Of a stretch of 54,289 nt of DNA, positions 8,734 through 18,536 are shown one piece after another. Positions within the stretch are counted from its first letter, which is position 1. Every line of letters begins with the position of its first letter. Source of the stretch: Nitrospirota bacterium. GTDB lineage: Bacteria; Nitrospirota; Thermodesulfovibrionia; Thermodesulfovibrionales; Dissulfurispiraceae. The stretch is from assembly GCA_015233365.1 (NCBI GenBank), contig JADFXU010000011.1:1-54289 (forward strand). Direction: 5' to 3'. The position numbers and the translations under genes are program-made. The notes under the pieces were generated by a model. The model was given only the letters and a program-made list of their open reading frames with translations. It was not told the DNA's origin and ran no database searches.

Positions 8734-11166
8734 ATGACATATAAAATGGATCTGCCGGTCACCGGAATGACGTGTGCCGCATGTGTGGCGGCTGTGGAAA
8801 AGGCCTTGCTTCAAATAGACGGCATAAAGCAGGCCACTGTAAATTTACCCGCCGAAAGAGCCACTGTTGAATTTGCCGACCCCGTTGTCCCAACCCCTTT
8901 GCCGGTCATAATAGAAGCCGTCAAGGGAGAAGGGTATGGTGTTGCATCGGTGCGTATGGATTTTGCTGTAAGGGGAATGACGTGTGCCGCCTGTGTCGGT
9001 GCGGTTGAAAGATCATTAAAGGGACTGTACGGCGTGCTGAACGTTGCAGTCAACCTCGCGGCTGAAAAGGCTTCTGTTGAATATATATCTACTGTCGTCG
9101 GGTTCGAGGATTTTAAGCGTGTGGTCAAAGAGGCCGGATATGCTGCTGAACAGCTGACCCATGAATTTGTGGACACCGAGCGCGAGCGCCGGGAAAAAGA
9201 ATACCGGATACTGCGCAGGCAGTTTATCGTCAGCACGGTGCTTGCATTGCCTGTCTTTATCGGCAATATGATGCCTGTCCCGGTGCTTTCAAATTGGTAT
9301 CTGCTGTTTGCGCTCGCTACGCCTGTCCAGTTCTGGAGCGGTATGCGCTTTCACCGGGCCGCCATATCAGCTCTCAGGCATGGCACGACCAATATGAATA
9401 CGCTTATCAGCGTAGGCACCAATGCGGCATACATATATAGCAGTGTGTCCACCTTTGCACCGGGGCTGTTTCTTGCAGGCGGTGTGGCGCCGCAGGTGTA
9501 TTTTGACACCTCCGCTGCCATAATAACGCTGATCCTTCTCGGGAGGCTCCTGGAAGCACGTGCAAAAGGGAAAACGTCGGAGGCTATAAGGAACCTGATG
9601 GGGCTGCAGGCCAGGACCGCCGCTGTTGTCCGCGGCGCAGAGGAAATGGAAATTTTGATTGAAGAGGTTGTAGCGGGGGACATAGTGGTAGTGAAACCGG
9701 GGGGAAGGATTCCGGTGGATGGAACGGTTGTCAGCGGCTATTCGACAATCGATGAGTCCATGCTTACCGGGGAGAGTCTGCCTGTAGAAAAAATAGAGGG
9801 AGACAGCGTGTTCAGCGGCACCGTAAACATGACGGGAAGTTTCAGGCTGCGGGCGCAGAGGATCGGCAGGGAAACGATGCTTGCCCAGATTATCAGGCTT
9901 GTGGAAGCTGCTCAGGGCAGCAAAGCGCCGATCCAGAGGCTCGCAGACAGAATCGCGTCGGTTTTTGTTCCTGTAGTAATAGGCATCGCTGTGCTTACCT
10001 TTATAACGTGGTTTTTGGCTGGACCGAAGCCGTCGTTTACGCTCGCCCTTATGAACTTTATCGCTGTGCTGATTATAGCCTGTCCATGCTCTTTGGGGCT
10101 TGCCACGCCTACGGCAATCATGGTCGGCACAGGCAAGGGTGCTGAAAGGGGTATACTGATCAGGGATGCAGAAGCACTGGAATTGGCCCATAAAATCGAA
10201 GCTGTTGTTTTGGACAAGACAGGTACTATCACAAAAGGGGAACCGGAAGTGCTTGATATCATATCTGCCGGGAACATGGAGCCGGACGATGTCCTCATGA
10301 TCGCCTCAACAGCGGAAAAATTATCCGAACATCCTCTCGGCAAGGCAATAATGAAGAAGGCGGCTGAAAAAGGCATGTATGTGGCGGACCCCCTGGAGTT
10401 TGAGGCTTTGCCCGGCGGCGGTATCAAGGCGAGAGTCGTGTATGACGGCAGCGAAAAGGAAGTGCTTATCGGCAATGAAAGAATGTTCCGGAAAGAGGGA
10501 ATTGACATAAGTTCTGTTACGGGCATTGCCAAGCGTGTTGCATCCCAGGGAAGAACACCTGTTTTTATCGCGTCGGATAAAGAGACTATAGGATTGCTGT
10601 CAATTGCCGATACTATAAAGGAAGGGTCGCTGGAGGCGATAAAGGATTTACAGTCTATGGGCATAGAAGTTATAATGATTACTGGCGACCATAAAAGTGC
10701 AGCAGAGGCCATAGCTAAAGAGGTTGGAATTAATATATTTTTTGCCGATGTGCTGCCGGAGGAAAAGGTCGAAATCGTAAAAAAAATAAAGTTCGGCGGA
10801 AAAGTAACCGCTATGGTGGGAGACGGAATCAATGATGCACCCGCCCTGGCTGAAGCCGATGTAGGTATCGCTATAGGCACCGGCACTGATATCGCAATTG
10901 AGGCCTCCGGACTGACGCTGATAAAGGGGAACCTGAAAAGCGCGGCAGATGCCATAAGGTTGAGCAAACTTACCATAAGGACTATAAAACAGAATCTTTT
11001 CTGGGCTTTCTTTTACAATGCCATCGGGATTCCAGTTGCGGCTGGGGTGCTTTACCCTTTTGGGGGACCATTGCTTAATCCCATGTTTGCGTCGGCAGCA
11101 ATGGCGTTCAGTTCTGTTTCCGTTGTGAGCAACTCTTTGCGGTTGCGGGGTAAGAAACTCCCCTAG
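8734..11166 (+). CDS. copA: Cu(+)-exporting P1B-type ATPase
   Basis: 810 residues from the ATG at 8734; the frame is open further upstream but that stretch has no domain character. Two N-terminal heavy-metal domains each carry GMTCAAC (Cys14/Cys17 and near residue 83). The ATPase core follows: TGES in the actuator domain, the intramembrane CPC (Cys450/Cys452, in [11 protein letters not shown]), phosphorylation motif DKTGT (Asp494), SEHPLG with the P1B His-Pro, and [20 protein letters not shown]. The last helices hold YN and MAFSS, the signature of Cu(+)-specific P1B-1 pumps. It exports cytoplasmic Cu(+) across the inner membrane. An HD-GYP regulator begins 17 bases after its stop. Confidence 0.95.
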   Translation: MTYKMDLPVTGMTCAACVAAVEKALLQIDGIKQATVNLPAERATVEFADPVVPTPLPVIIEAVKGEGYGVASVRMDFAVRGMTCAACVGAVERSLKGLYGVLNVAVNLAAEKASVEYISTVVGFEDFKRVVKEAGYAAEQLTHEFVDTERERREKEYRILRRQFIVSTVLALPVFIGNMMPVPVLSNWYLLFALATPVQFWSGMRFHRAAISALRHGTTNMNTLISVGTNAAYIYSSVSTFAPGLFLAGGVAPQVYFDTSAAIITLILLGRLLEARAKGKTSEAIRNLMGLQARTAAVVRGAEEMEILIEEVVAGDIVVVKPGGRIPVDGTVVSGYSTIDESMLTGESLPVEKIEGDSVFSGTVNMTGSFRLRAQRIGRETMLAQIIRLVEAAQGSKAPIQRLADRIASVFVPVVIGIAVLTFITWFLAGPKPSFTLALMNFIAVLIIACPCSLGLATPTAIMVGTGKGAERGILIRDAEALELAHKIEAVVLDKTGTITKGEPEVLDIISAGNMEPDDVLMIASTAEKLSEHPLGKAIMKKAAEKGMYVADPLEFEALPGGGIKARVVYDGSEKEVLIGNERMFRKEGIDISSVTGIAKRVASQGRTPVFIASDKETIGLLSIADTIKEGSLEAIKDLQSMGIEVIMITGDHKSAAEAIAKEVGINIFFADVLPEEKVEIVKKIKFGGKVTAMVGDGINDAPALAEADVGIAIGTGTDIAIEASGLTLIKGNLKSAADAIRLSKLTIRTIKQNLFWAFFYNAIGIPVAAGVLYPFGGPLLNPMFASAAMAFSSVSVVSNSLRLRGKKLP

Positions 11167-11183
11167 AATTTTCCGGAGGATTA

Positions 11184-12302
11184 ATGCAAAGAAAAGTATA
11201 TGTTGCCGACGATGTCTCTATCAATATAGAACTCGTGGAATCTGTTTTCAGAAATGATCCGGATCTTATGATCCGAAAGGCCGAAAATGGACAGGAACTT
11301 ATGGGGTGCATTGATAGCCACGGCAATCCGGACCTCCTGATCCTCGATCTGATGATGCCTGTTATGGACGGGTTCGACGTGCTCCGGAAGTTGAAGAAGG
11401 TGAGGGAGTCAAGTTACTTTCCTGTTATTGTCCTGTCTGCGCTGTCCGATAAACAAAGCATTGTCAAGGCCCTTTCGATGGGGGCCGATGACTACGTGAC
11501 AAAACCGTTTTTTGTAGAGGAACTCAAGGCGCGAGTCAACAACATGCTGAAGTTGAAGGAGAGGGATGAATATTTGAATACGTCCCTCGATGTAATGGAA
11601 TCAAACCTGCTGGAAAAGCTTCAGATGCTCGAGAGCACGCAGGTGGAAGTCATCATCAAACTGGGCAAAGCGGCGGAATTCAGGGACGACGAGACCGGAA
11701 AGCATATCGAGCGCATTTCTGCCTATGTGACTTTGATAACAGAGCAGCTTGGCATGAACCACGAACTGCGTGTGATGATGCAGTACGCCGCTCCCATGCA
11801 CGACGTCGGTAAAATAGGTATTCCGGACGGGGTACTTATGAAGCCGGGGAAACTCACCGACGATGAATTCAAGATAATAAAACTTCATACGTTGATCGGA
11901 GGCAAGATCTTGAGCGGGACAAACCTACCGCTGCTTGAGCTTGCCAAGGAAATAGCCATCAACCACCACGAGCGGTGGGACGGCACGGGCTATCCCATGA
12001 GTCTCAGCGGCAAGGATATTCCCATATCGGGCAGGGTAGTTGCTATTGCGGATGTTTTTGATGCAATTACATCGGAAAGAGTTTACAAAAGTGCATGGCC
12101 CGTTGAAAGGGCGCTGGAATATATAAAGAACACGAGAGGGAAACAGTTCGACCCCGACATCGTCGATGCTTTTTTTGCAGTGGAGGGTGATATAATGAGG
12201 GTGAGAAAGGCAAAAACCGATTTACCTGCGGCCAAGCCTATGATTCTTCAGATTATGGACGGTGATATCAGTTTTGAGCAGCTGATTGAACGATGGAGAT
12301 AA
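11184..12302 (+). CDS. Receiver/HD-GYP response regulator (c-di-GMP phosphodiesterase)
   Basis: 372 residues with GGAGG before the ATG. The receiver domain has DD at 9-10, phospho-acceptor D55 (LILDLMMPVMDG) and Lys in VTKPF. A helical linker leads to a complete HD-GYP domain: H206-D207 in PMHDVGKIGIP, INHHERWDGTGYP, and the conserved IADVFDAITSERVYK. All visible metal ligands are present, in contrast to the degenerate paralogue at 2412-3461. It should hydrolyse c-di-GMP when phosphorylated. Its last 10 bases overlap the RNase J start, so it probably leads the RNase J-LolA operon. Confidence 0.93.
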   Translation: MQRKVYVADDVSINIELVESVFRNDPDLMIRKAENGQELMGCIDSHGNPDLLILDLMMPVMDGFDVLRKLKKVRESSYFPVIVLSALSDKQSIVKALSMGADDYVTKPFFVEELKARVNNMLKLKERDEYLNTSLDVMESNLLEKLQMLESTQVEVIIKLGKAAEFRDDETGKHIERISAYVTLITEQLGMNHELRVMMQYAAPMHDVGKIGIPDGVLMKPGKLTDDEFKIIKLHTLIGGKILSGTNLPLLELAKEIAINHHERWDGTGYPMSLSGKDIPISGRVVAIADVFDAITSERVYKSAWPVERALEYIKNTRGKQFDPDIVDAFFAVEGDIMRVRKAKTDLPAAKPMILQIMDGDISFEQLIERWR

Positions 12303-14017
12303 GTCCGGTCACGTCCCCTGTGTTCCCGCAACGGGTCTCTGCCGAGGCTCGCTTCGACTGCACTCCGGCTTCTGAAAACTCCCTTCTTGTCATCCCGCTG
12401 GGCGGCCTTGAAGAAATAGGCCTTAATATGACTGTTTTCCAGTACGCCGGTGATCTTATAGTAGTGGACGCCGGTTTAATGTTTCCTGAAGAGGACATGC
12501 TGGGTGTGGATTTTGTCATCCCCGATTTCTCATACGTTATGGATAACAGGGAGAAAATAAAAGGGATAGTCATCACCCATGGACACGAAGACCACACCGG
12601 CGCGCTGCCCTTCCTGCTGAAAGAATTGGATGTCCCGGTATACGGTACGCCGCTGACCCTGGCTCTCGTGAAGGAGAAACTGACTGAACACGGGCTGGAT
12701 GATGTTACGCTAATTTCGGTGAAGCCGAGAGACACCATCACGCTCGGCTGTTTTTCAGTGGAATTCATGCGGGTGACGCACAGTATTGTGGATGGTTGCG
12801 GCCTGGCGATAAAGACCCCCCTCGGCATTGTTATTCATACCGGCGACTTCAAGCTCGATCCAACGCCCGTAGACGGGGAACTGATGGATTTCCTCCGGTT
12901 TTCGGAGTACGGCGAGAAAGGAACGCTGCTGCTGCTTTCCGACAGCACTAATGCGGAAAGGGGGGGCTTCACTTTTTCCGAGAGGGAAGTCAGCAGGGCT
13001 TTTGAGGACATTTTTTCAAAAGTGAGGGGAAGAATCATTATCGCCACTTTTGCATCGAATATACACAGGATACAGCAGGCCATAAATGTTGCGGTGCAGA
13101 ACGGAAGACGGGTGATCATGTGCGGTAAAAGTATTGTTTCAAACGCGCAGATAGCCCTCGATCTCGGATATCTGAAGATACCCGGGGATACCTGGGTCAA
13201 GCTCGAAAACCTGAAAGACCTCGCGGACGAGGAGGTCGTCATAATTACTACCGGCAGCCAGGGCGAGCCCATGAGCGTGCTGTCGCGTATTGCCATGGAT
13301 GAGCACAAGCATATCAAAGTTAAAGAGGGTGACACCGTTATCCTCTCGGCCAAAATAATCCCCGGCAACGAACGGTCGATCGGCAGGATCATCAACCATC
13401 TTATGAGGAGGGGTGCGGACGTCAAATATGAGAAGGTGTCTGAAATACATGTCTCGGGACACGCGTCAAAGGAAGAGCTCAAGCTGATGATGAACCTGGT
13501 GCGTCCGAAGTATTTTGTCCCCATTCATGGTGAATACCGTCACCTTAAATATCATGCCAGGCTGGCTGAAAAATCCGGGATACCTGCGGTCATACTCGGT
13601 AATGGCGAGGTGTTTGAAATTACGGAAACCGGAGCAGCCAGGGCCGGGAAAGTGAACGCGGGACGGGTTTTTATCGACGGCAAAGGCATAAGCGGAGTTG
13701 AAGACATAGTGCTCAGAGACCGGAGAACGCTGGCCCACGACGGTATTGTAATTGTCCTTATAGGCATTGAAAAGACTACAAAGAAAATAATATCGGGTCC
13801 TGAAATTATATCCAGGGGATTTGTTTTTGAGGACGCCTCGCAGGACATTATCAATGAAGTGAGAGACCTTATGGCTGCAACGCTTTCGGGTCTGCAGGAT
13901 GATATTGTTTCCGATCTTTCTCTGATACAGGCAAAACTCAGATCGACGCTAAAAAAATATCTCAGAAACACCATGGACAGGCGCCCGATGATAATGCCCG
14001 TCATCATGGAGGTATGA
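12293..14017 (+). CDS. rnj: Ribonuclease J
   Basis: 574 residues. After about 30 variable residues comes a metallo-beta-lactamase fold with zinc motif HGHEDHTG (residues ~96-103), followed by VTHSIVDGCG, HTGDFKLD and SDSTNAERGG. The beta-CASP domain is recognised by ATFASNIHRIQQ and TTGSQGEPMSVLSR, and the late MBL part by HVSGHASKEELK and PIHGEYRH. A C-terminal domain (~450-574) matches full-length RNase J. It matures and degrades RNA by endonucleolytic and 5'-3' exonucleolytic cleavage in the cytoplasm. It overlaps the gene before (10 bp) and the kinase after (ATGA). Confidence 0.95.
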   Translation: MEISPVTSPVFPQRVSAEARFDCTPASENSLLVIPLGGLEEIGLNMTVFQYAGDLIVVDAGLMFPEEDMLGVDFVIPDFSYVMDNREKIKGIVITHGHEDHTGALPFLLKELDVPVYGTPLTLALVKEKLTEHGLDDVTLISVKPRDTITLGCFSVEFMRVTHSIVDGCGLAIKTPLGIVIHTGDFKLDPTPVDGELMDFLRFSEYGEKGTLLLLSDSTNAERGGFTFSEREVSRAFEDIFSKVRGRIIIATFASNIHRIQQAINVAVQNGRRVIMCGKSIVSNAQIALDLGYLKIPGDTWVKLENLKDLADEEVVIITTGSQGEPMSVLSRIAMDEHKHIKVKEGDTVILSAKIIPGNERSIGRIINHLMRRGADVKYEKVSEIHVSGHASKEELKLMMNLVRPKYFVPIHGEYRHLKYHARLAEKSGIPAVILGNGEVFEITETGAARAGKVNAGRVFIDGKGISGVEDIVLRDRRTLAHDGIVIVLIGIEKTTKKIISGPEIISRGFVFEDASQDIINEVRDLMAATLSGLQDDIVSDLSLIQAKLRSTLKKYLRNTMDRRPMIMPVIMEV

Positions 14018-15261
14018 TGGCTGCCGAAGCGGTATTCAGGACGCTCGTCCATAAAGTCGTCGAAGGCCTGTCGGGCGACACGGCGACCCTGGATGAAAGG
14101 CTTCAGCGCGTGGTACATATTCTCGCCGGTTATTTCAAGGTCGAAAAATGTTCTGTCATGATCATTAATAAGGATGATATGACCCTGGAGGTAAGGGCGT
14201 CTACCAACCTCTCGATTATCGGCATGAAAAGAAGACTCTCGGATGTCACCGTCGCAACCAGGGCGCTGATCGAGGACGCGCCGTTTCAGGCAGACAAGAA
14301 AAGGCTCTCCTATTTCACGCCTGCGGACAGGAGCAGGTACTCTTCATCTAATTCATTGAGCATCCCGATCAGGTACGATAATAAAAAGATCGGCGTGATG
14401 AATCTGACTGACACAGGCAGTCACAGGGGGCTTACCAAAAGACAGGTGAAAGAAGCGGCAGAGATAATCGATTATCTGGCCGTTTATCTTTATGCTTCGC
14501 AGGCCAGGAACTTTCTCGTAAACAGGACAATCAAATATAAGGATGCGGTGTCGCAGCTTGTGAGTACAAACGAGATGAAGGCGAACCTGACCAGTTTTAT
14601 AGTGCATGACCTGAAGGGGCCGATCAGCACTATCATGGCCAATCTTGACATGCTGAGTCATGAGGTGCTTAATGAACAGCAGATGGAATCCGTAAACCTT
14701 GCTTTGAATGACGTATATAAGATGCAGCGTATGGTCATGAATATTCTGGATGTCCAGAAAATGGAAGAAGGGAAAATAAAAATATACAGGCAGGAAACCG
14801 ATATTTGCGAACTGGCCGGGCGCGAAATCGCCGCGTTTAAGAACCTTCTCGTGATGAACGGCACCGCGATAGTGCTTGAGGGCGAGCCGCGCATGCTTTA
14901 CATCGACGAGAGTCTTATCGGCAGGACCATTTCAAATCTGCTGATAAACGCCATTGAACATTCCGCGGAGGGGCAGCAGATAACGGTCGGTATACGGCAC
15001 GATGCAGTCATGAAAGAGACAGTTGTCAGTATTGCGGATGAGGGCATAAGGATCCCGGATGACTTGAAGGAAAAGATTTTCGACAAGTACTTCCAGCTCG
15101 GCACCGGAAAGATGTACCGGAAGACGTCGACCGGCCTGGGGCTCACATTTTGCAAGCTTGCGATAGATGCGCACGGCGGGAGGTTATGGGTTGAGGACAA
15201 CGATAAGTGTGGTACGCGTTTTATCTTTACCCTTCCGGAAAAACTGAAGAGGAGGGATTAG
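14014..15261 (+). CDS. GAF-domain sensor histidine kinase
   Basis: 415 residues, starting in an ATGA overlap with RNase J. An N-terminal GAF domain (about 20-165) is followed by HisKA with H198 (FIVHDLKGPISTI) and a HATPase domain with N box NLLINAIEHS, D-x-G region ADEGIRIPDDLKEKIFDKYF and G2 box STGLGLTFCK. No transmembrane segment is seen, so it is a soluble sensor. The G1 position reads ADEGIRIP rather than the common DxGxG, a modest deviation. The next gene encodes a receiver-TPR protein 3 bp downstream, its likely phospho-partner. Confidence 0.92.
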   Translation: MMAAEAVFRTLVHKVVEGLSGDTATLDERLQRVVHILAGYFKVEKCSVMIINKDDMTLEVRASTNLSIIGMKRRLSDVTVATRALIEDAPFQADKKRLSYFTPADRSRYSSSNSLSIPIRYDNKKIGVMNLTDTGSHRGLTKRQVKEAAEIIDYLAVYLYASQARNFLVNRTIKYKDAVSQLVSTNEMKANLTSFIVHDLKGPISTIMANLDMLSHEVLNEQQMESVNLALNDVYKMQRMVMNILDVQKMEEGKIKIYRQETDICELAGREIAAFKNLLVMNGTAIVLEGEPRMLYIDESLIGRTISNLLINAIEHSAEGQQITVGIRHDAVMKETVVSIADEGIRIPDDLKEKIFDKYFQLGTGKMYRKTSTGLGLTFCKLAIDAHGGRLWVEDNDKCGTRFIFTLPEKLKRRD

Positions 15262-15264
15262 CTG

Positions 15265-16446
15265 ATGGGAGTTCCCATGAAGTATCTGAAAATAAAATGT
15301 CTTGTTGTCGATGACGAGCCCTCCATGCGTAAAACTGTCTCGAATATGCTTTCGAGGATGGGTTTCACCAGCATTTTAACGGCTGAGAACGGGAGAAAGG
15401 CCCTGGATATCATAAAAATGACCCCTATCGATCTGGTGATAGCCGATGTCAATATGCCTGAGATGACGGGGGCGGAGCTTTTTAAAACAGTGAGAGACGA
15501 CAAGAACTACGATCACATCATATTTATTTTTGTCACCGCTGAGGCGACCAGGCAGATCGTGGCAAGAGCAGCGGAAGATGGGGGTGAAGGATATATTATC
15601 AAACCCTTTGTGTTGGGGACACTGGAAGACAAGATAGCCAGGGCGCTCGAAAAAAAGTTCAACCCCAGTGCCATTGAGTCCTGCTTTAAGGAGTTTGACA
15701 TTGCCATGGTGAAAAGAGACTTTCAGCGGGCCGAAGAAGCCCTGGGCAAAGCGGCAAGAATGGCTCCTGATGCGGCAAAGGTCGTCCATAGTTTCGGTTT
15801 ATTGTATCTTGCGAAAGGGGATGACAAACGGGCGATAGAATTTTTTGAAGAGGCGATAAGCAAGAATCCTATGTTTGTGAGGTCCTATAATTCACTCGGA
15901 GAAATATACGAAAATATAGGGGATCCGGCTACGGCAATAAAATATTACGAAAAAGCGCATGAAATAAGCCCTGCCAATACCGACCGGCTCCTAGCGCTCA
16001 GCAAACTTTTTTGCAAGACCGGGGAGACGGACAGGGCAGAGAAGATACTTAAAGACGCTGTCTCCGATATGAGGGAAGATGTTGCCGCCTCGGGGCAGTT
16101 GATGGGTGAGATATATCTTGCGAAAAATGACAATGAGAAGGCGCTGGAGATGCTGAAAAGGGCGTATGATCAGAATCCGTCGGCTGTCTCCATCATGGAG
16201 AGCCTGGCTGAGGCATACCGAAGGGTGGGACAGCCTGAGGAGGCACTGAAACTCTACAAAGAATGTCTTAAAATAGTCCCTGAAAGTGCAAGTACATTTT
16301 ATTGTATAGGCAAGACCTACCTTGAAATGTCCGATAAGAAAAATGCCATAGCAGCTATAAAAAAGGCGTGGGCGCTAAACCCGCACTCCAGGGAGATAAC
16401 GGCTGACCTCAAGGCCCTGGCTGAGAAGAACCGGCTGAATCTGTGA
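15265..16446 (+). CDS. Response regulator receiver fused to TPR repeats
   Basis: 393 residues. The receiver domain has DDE near residue 17, phospho-acceptor D61 (VIADVNMPEMTG), Thr in VTAEA and Lys in IIKPF. From about residue 145 to the end there are at least six tetratricopeptide units (for example SYNSLGEIYENIGDPATAIK). Output is therefore protein-protein scaffolding rather than DNA binding. Met5 (15277) is an alternative start. It follows the GAF kinase by 3 bp and its stop overlaps the ftsK start by one base (TGATG). Confidence 0.9.
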   Translation: MGVPMKYLKIKCLVVDDEPSMRKTVSNMLSRMGFTSILTAENGRKALDIIKMTPIDLVIADVNMPEMTGAELFKTVRDDKNYDHIIFIFVTAEATRQIVARAAEDGGEGYIIKPFVLGTLEDKIARALEKKFNPSAIESCFKEFDIAMVKRDFQRAEEALGKAARMAPDAAKVVHSFGLLYLAKGDDKRAIEFFEEAISKNPMFVRSYNSLGEIYENIGDPATAIKYYEKAHEISPANTDRLLALSKLFCKTGETDRAEKILKDAVSDMREDVAASGQLMGEIYLAKNDNEKALEMLKRAYDQNPSAVSIMESLAEAYRRVGQPEEALKLYKECLKIVPESASTFYCIGKTYLEMSDKKNAIAAIKKAWALNPHSREITADLKALAEKNRLNL

Positions 16447-18533
16447 TGGAAACCCCTTATTTCAAAGTCCCTGCGGCATCGTCTGACGGCATTGCCCGAA
16501 GGATAGAAGAGATCAAAGGGGTTGCTGCCGTTGTAGGCGGCATTTACCTTTCCCTGGCCCTGTTCAGTTATGACAAATGGGAAAGGTCGCTCTTCACATA
16601 CTCGCATGCCCCAATCGGAAACTACGGCGGTATTGCAGGGGCCAATATTTCCGAGATCGTTGTTTCATTCATGGGACTTGCCGGATATTTTGTTCCGCTT
16701 CTGCTGCTGATTTACGGATTGAGAAGAATCCTCGGAAAAGAAAAAAACGCCTTGCATTTATTGGGCGCAGCCATCTTTTTCTGTTCCGTATCGATGCTGG
16801 CGCAGCTTCTGTCTGAGTCGGTCCCGCTTGTGGTCGAACCCGCCGGCGGGCTTGCAGGGCTTATTTTGACAAACTTTTTTCAGGGGTTGCTGTCGCGCCC
16901 CGGCACGTATATTTTGGGTATTGCCCTGATGATCATTGCGCTGATCCTTCTGAGTCCGGTCTCCATTTTTTCATACCTGAGAGGCCGGGAGAAAGAAACG
17001 GGGTTGCCGAATCAGGAGCCGGCAGCTGTTGTCCAGGAACCTCCGTTGGCCCGGCTGGAGAATGAGGAAATACTTATAGAAAGAAAGCATGCCGTAAAAG
17101 CTCCGCCGAATGTGAAGACGGTCCGCGAAGTGAAGAGCGATAACGGCTATTCTCTCCCGCCCATTGACTTTCTCCGGGAGGGAGAAAGCGTACCCGGGCC
17201 GGGCAAGGATGAATTGAATAGCGCAGCGTCGGGCCTTGAACGGAAACTTGCAGACTTCGGAGTAATTGGAAAGATAAAGGGTGCCCATCCCGGTCCTGTG
17301 GTTACGATGTATGAATTCGAGCCCGCTCCCGGAGTCAAGATCAACAGGATCGTCTCCCTGTCGGAGGATCTTGCTCTTGCCCTCCGTGCAGCCAGCATCC
17401 GTGTTTATCCCATTGCGGGCAAAGCTACGATAGGTATCGAAGTGCCGAACAGGCAGAGGGCCACTGTTGCGCTGAAGGAGATTATAGCTGCCGAAAACTT
17501 TCAGCAAAGCAATTCTTTGCTTACGCTCGCTCTCGGCAAGGACATTTTCGGCAATCCCGTTGCAAGCGATCTTTCAAAAATGCCGCATCTACTTGTGGCC
17601 GGGGCAACCGGAGCAGGCAAGAGCGTATCCATAAATGCGATGATTGTCAGCCTGCTGTACAAGGCGACCCCCGAAGAAGTCAAAATGCTGATGATAGACC
17701 CAAAGCTGCTGGAGCTTTCAGCCTATTCCGGTATCCCCCATCTGATATCTCCGGTGATAACCAGCCCGAAAGAGGCTTCTGAAGCCCTTAAAAAAATGGT
17801 TTACGAGATGGAAAGGCGGTACAAGCTGCTTGCCGAAAAGGGTGCGCGGAGCATAGATGCCTACAACCGGCAGGCCGTTGCGGACGAAAGACTTCCCTAC
17901 ATTGTGGTTTTCATAGATGAACTGGCCGATTTGATGTTTACGGCACCGTCCGATGTCGAGAGTTCCATAACCCGGCTTGCCCAGATGGCAAGGGCGTCGG
18001 GCATACATCTGATCCTTGCAACGCAGCGGCCCTCCGTTGATGTGATTACAGGGTTGATCAAGGCAAATTTCCCGGCGAGGATATCATTCCAGGTAACGTC
18101 GAGAATAGATTCGAGGACCATCCTTGACAGTCAGGGCGCCGAACAGTTGCTGGGCATGGGAGACATGCTCTTTATGGTGCCGGGCATCAAGATTGTGAGG
18201 ATTCACGGCGCCTATGTCAGCGAAACCGAAATCAAAGCCATAACGGAATTTGTCAGGTCCCAGGGAACACCCGACTATACGTCTTTTGAAAATATTATTG
18301 TTGCGGATTTGCAGGGAAAGGGAACTGATGCAGAAGGCGAAAGGGACGAGATGTATCAGAAGGTGCTTGATTTTGCCGAGGCTGCAGGCGAAGTCTCCAT
18401 ATCATCTATACAGCGGAGGTTTAAAATAGGCTATAACAGGGCCGCAAGCATGATGGAGCTTTTGGAAGATGACGGCCTTGTCGGGCCTCCGAAAGGCGCT
18501 GGGAAACCGAGAGACTTTTTGGGGAGGAGATGA
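16446..18533 (+). CDS. ftsK: DNA translocase FtsK/SpoIIIE
   Basis: About 695 residues from ATG 16446 (GTG at 16443 is possible). Four N-terminal membrane segments span roughly residues 25-180 (GVAAVVGGIYLSLALFSY; YFVPLLLLIYGLRRIL; FCSVSMLAQLL; IALMIIALILLSPVSIF). After a short linker comes the motor domain with Walker A GATGAGKSVS (Lys ~392), Walker B IVVFIDELADLM, and RPSVDVITGLIKANFPARI. A C-terminal winged-helix gamma domain (ISSIQRRFKIGYNRAA) reads KOPS-type polarity sequences. It pumps chromosomal DNA through the closing septum. The linker is short compared with E. coli FtsK. Confidence 0.95.
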   Translation: METPYFKVPAASSDGIARRIEEIKGVAAVVGGIYLSLALFSYDKWERSLFTYSHAPIGNYGGIAGANISEIVVSFMGLAGYFVPLLLLIYGLRRILGKEKNALHLLGAAIFFCSVSMLAQLLSESVPLVVEPAGGLAGLILTNFFQGLLSRPGTYILGIALMIIALILLSPVSIFSYLRGREKETGLPNQEPAAVVQEPPLARLENEEILIERKHAVKAPPNVKTVREVKSDNGYSLPPIDFLREGESVPGPGKDELNSAASGLERKLADFGVIGKIKGAHPGPVVTMYEFEPAPGVKINRIVSLSEDLALALRAASIRVYPIAGKATIGIEVPNRQRATVALKEIIAAENFQQSNSLLTLALGKDIFGNPVASDLSKMPHLLVAGATGAGKSVSINAMIVSLLYKATPEEVKMLMIDPKLLELSAYSGIPHLISPVITSPKEASEALKKMVYEMERRYKLLAEKGARSIDAYNRQAVADERLPYIVVFIDELADLMFTAPSDVESSITRLAQMARASGIHLILATQRPSVDVITGLIKANFPARISFQVTSRIDSRTILDSQGAEQLLGMGDMLFMVPGIKIVRIHGAYVSETEIKAITEFVRSQGTPDYTSFENIIVADLQGKGTDAEGERDEMYQKVLDFAEAAGEVSISSIQRRFKIGYNRAASMMELLEDDGLVGPPKGAGKPRDFLGRR

Positions 18534-18536
18534 TAA

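Noticed and set aside
9367-10191. 274-codon minus-strand ORF inside copA
   Set aside because: Fully covered by the copA ATPase core and compositionally odd; shadow frame.
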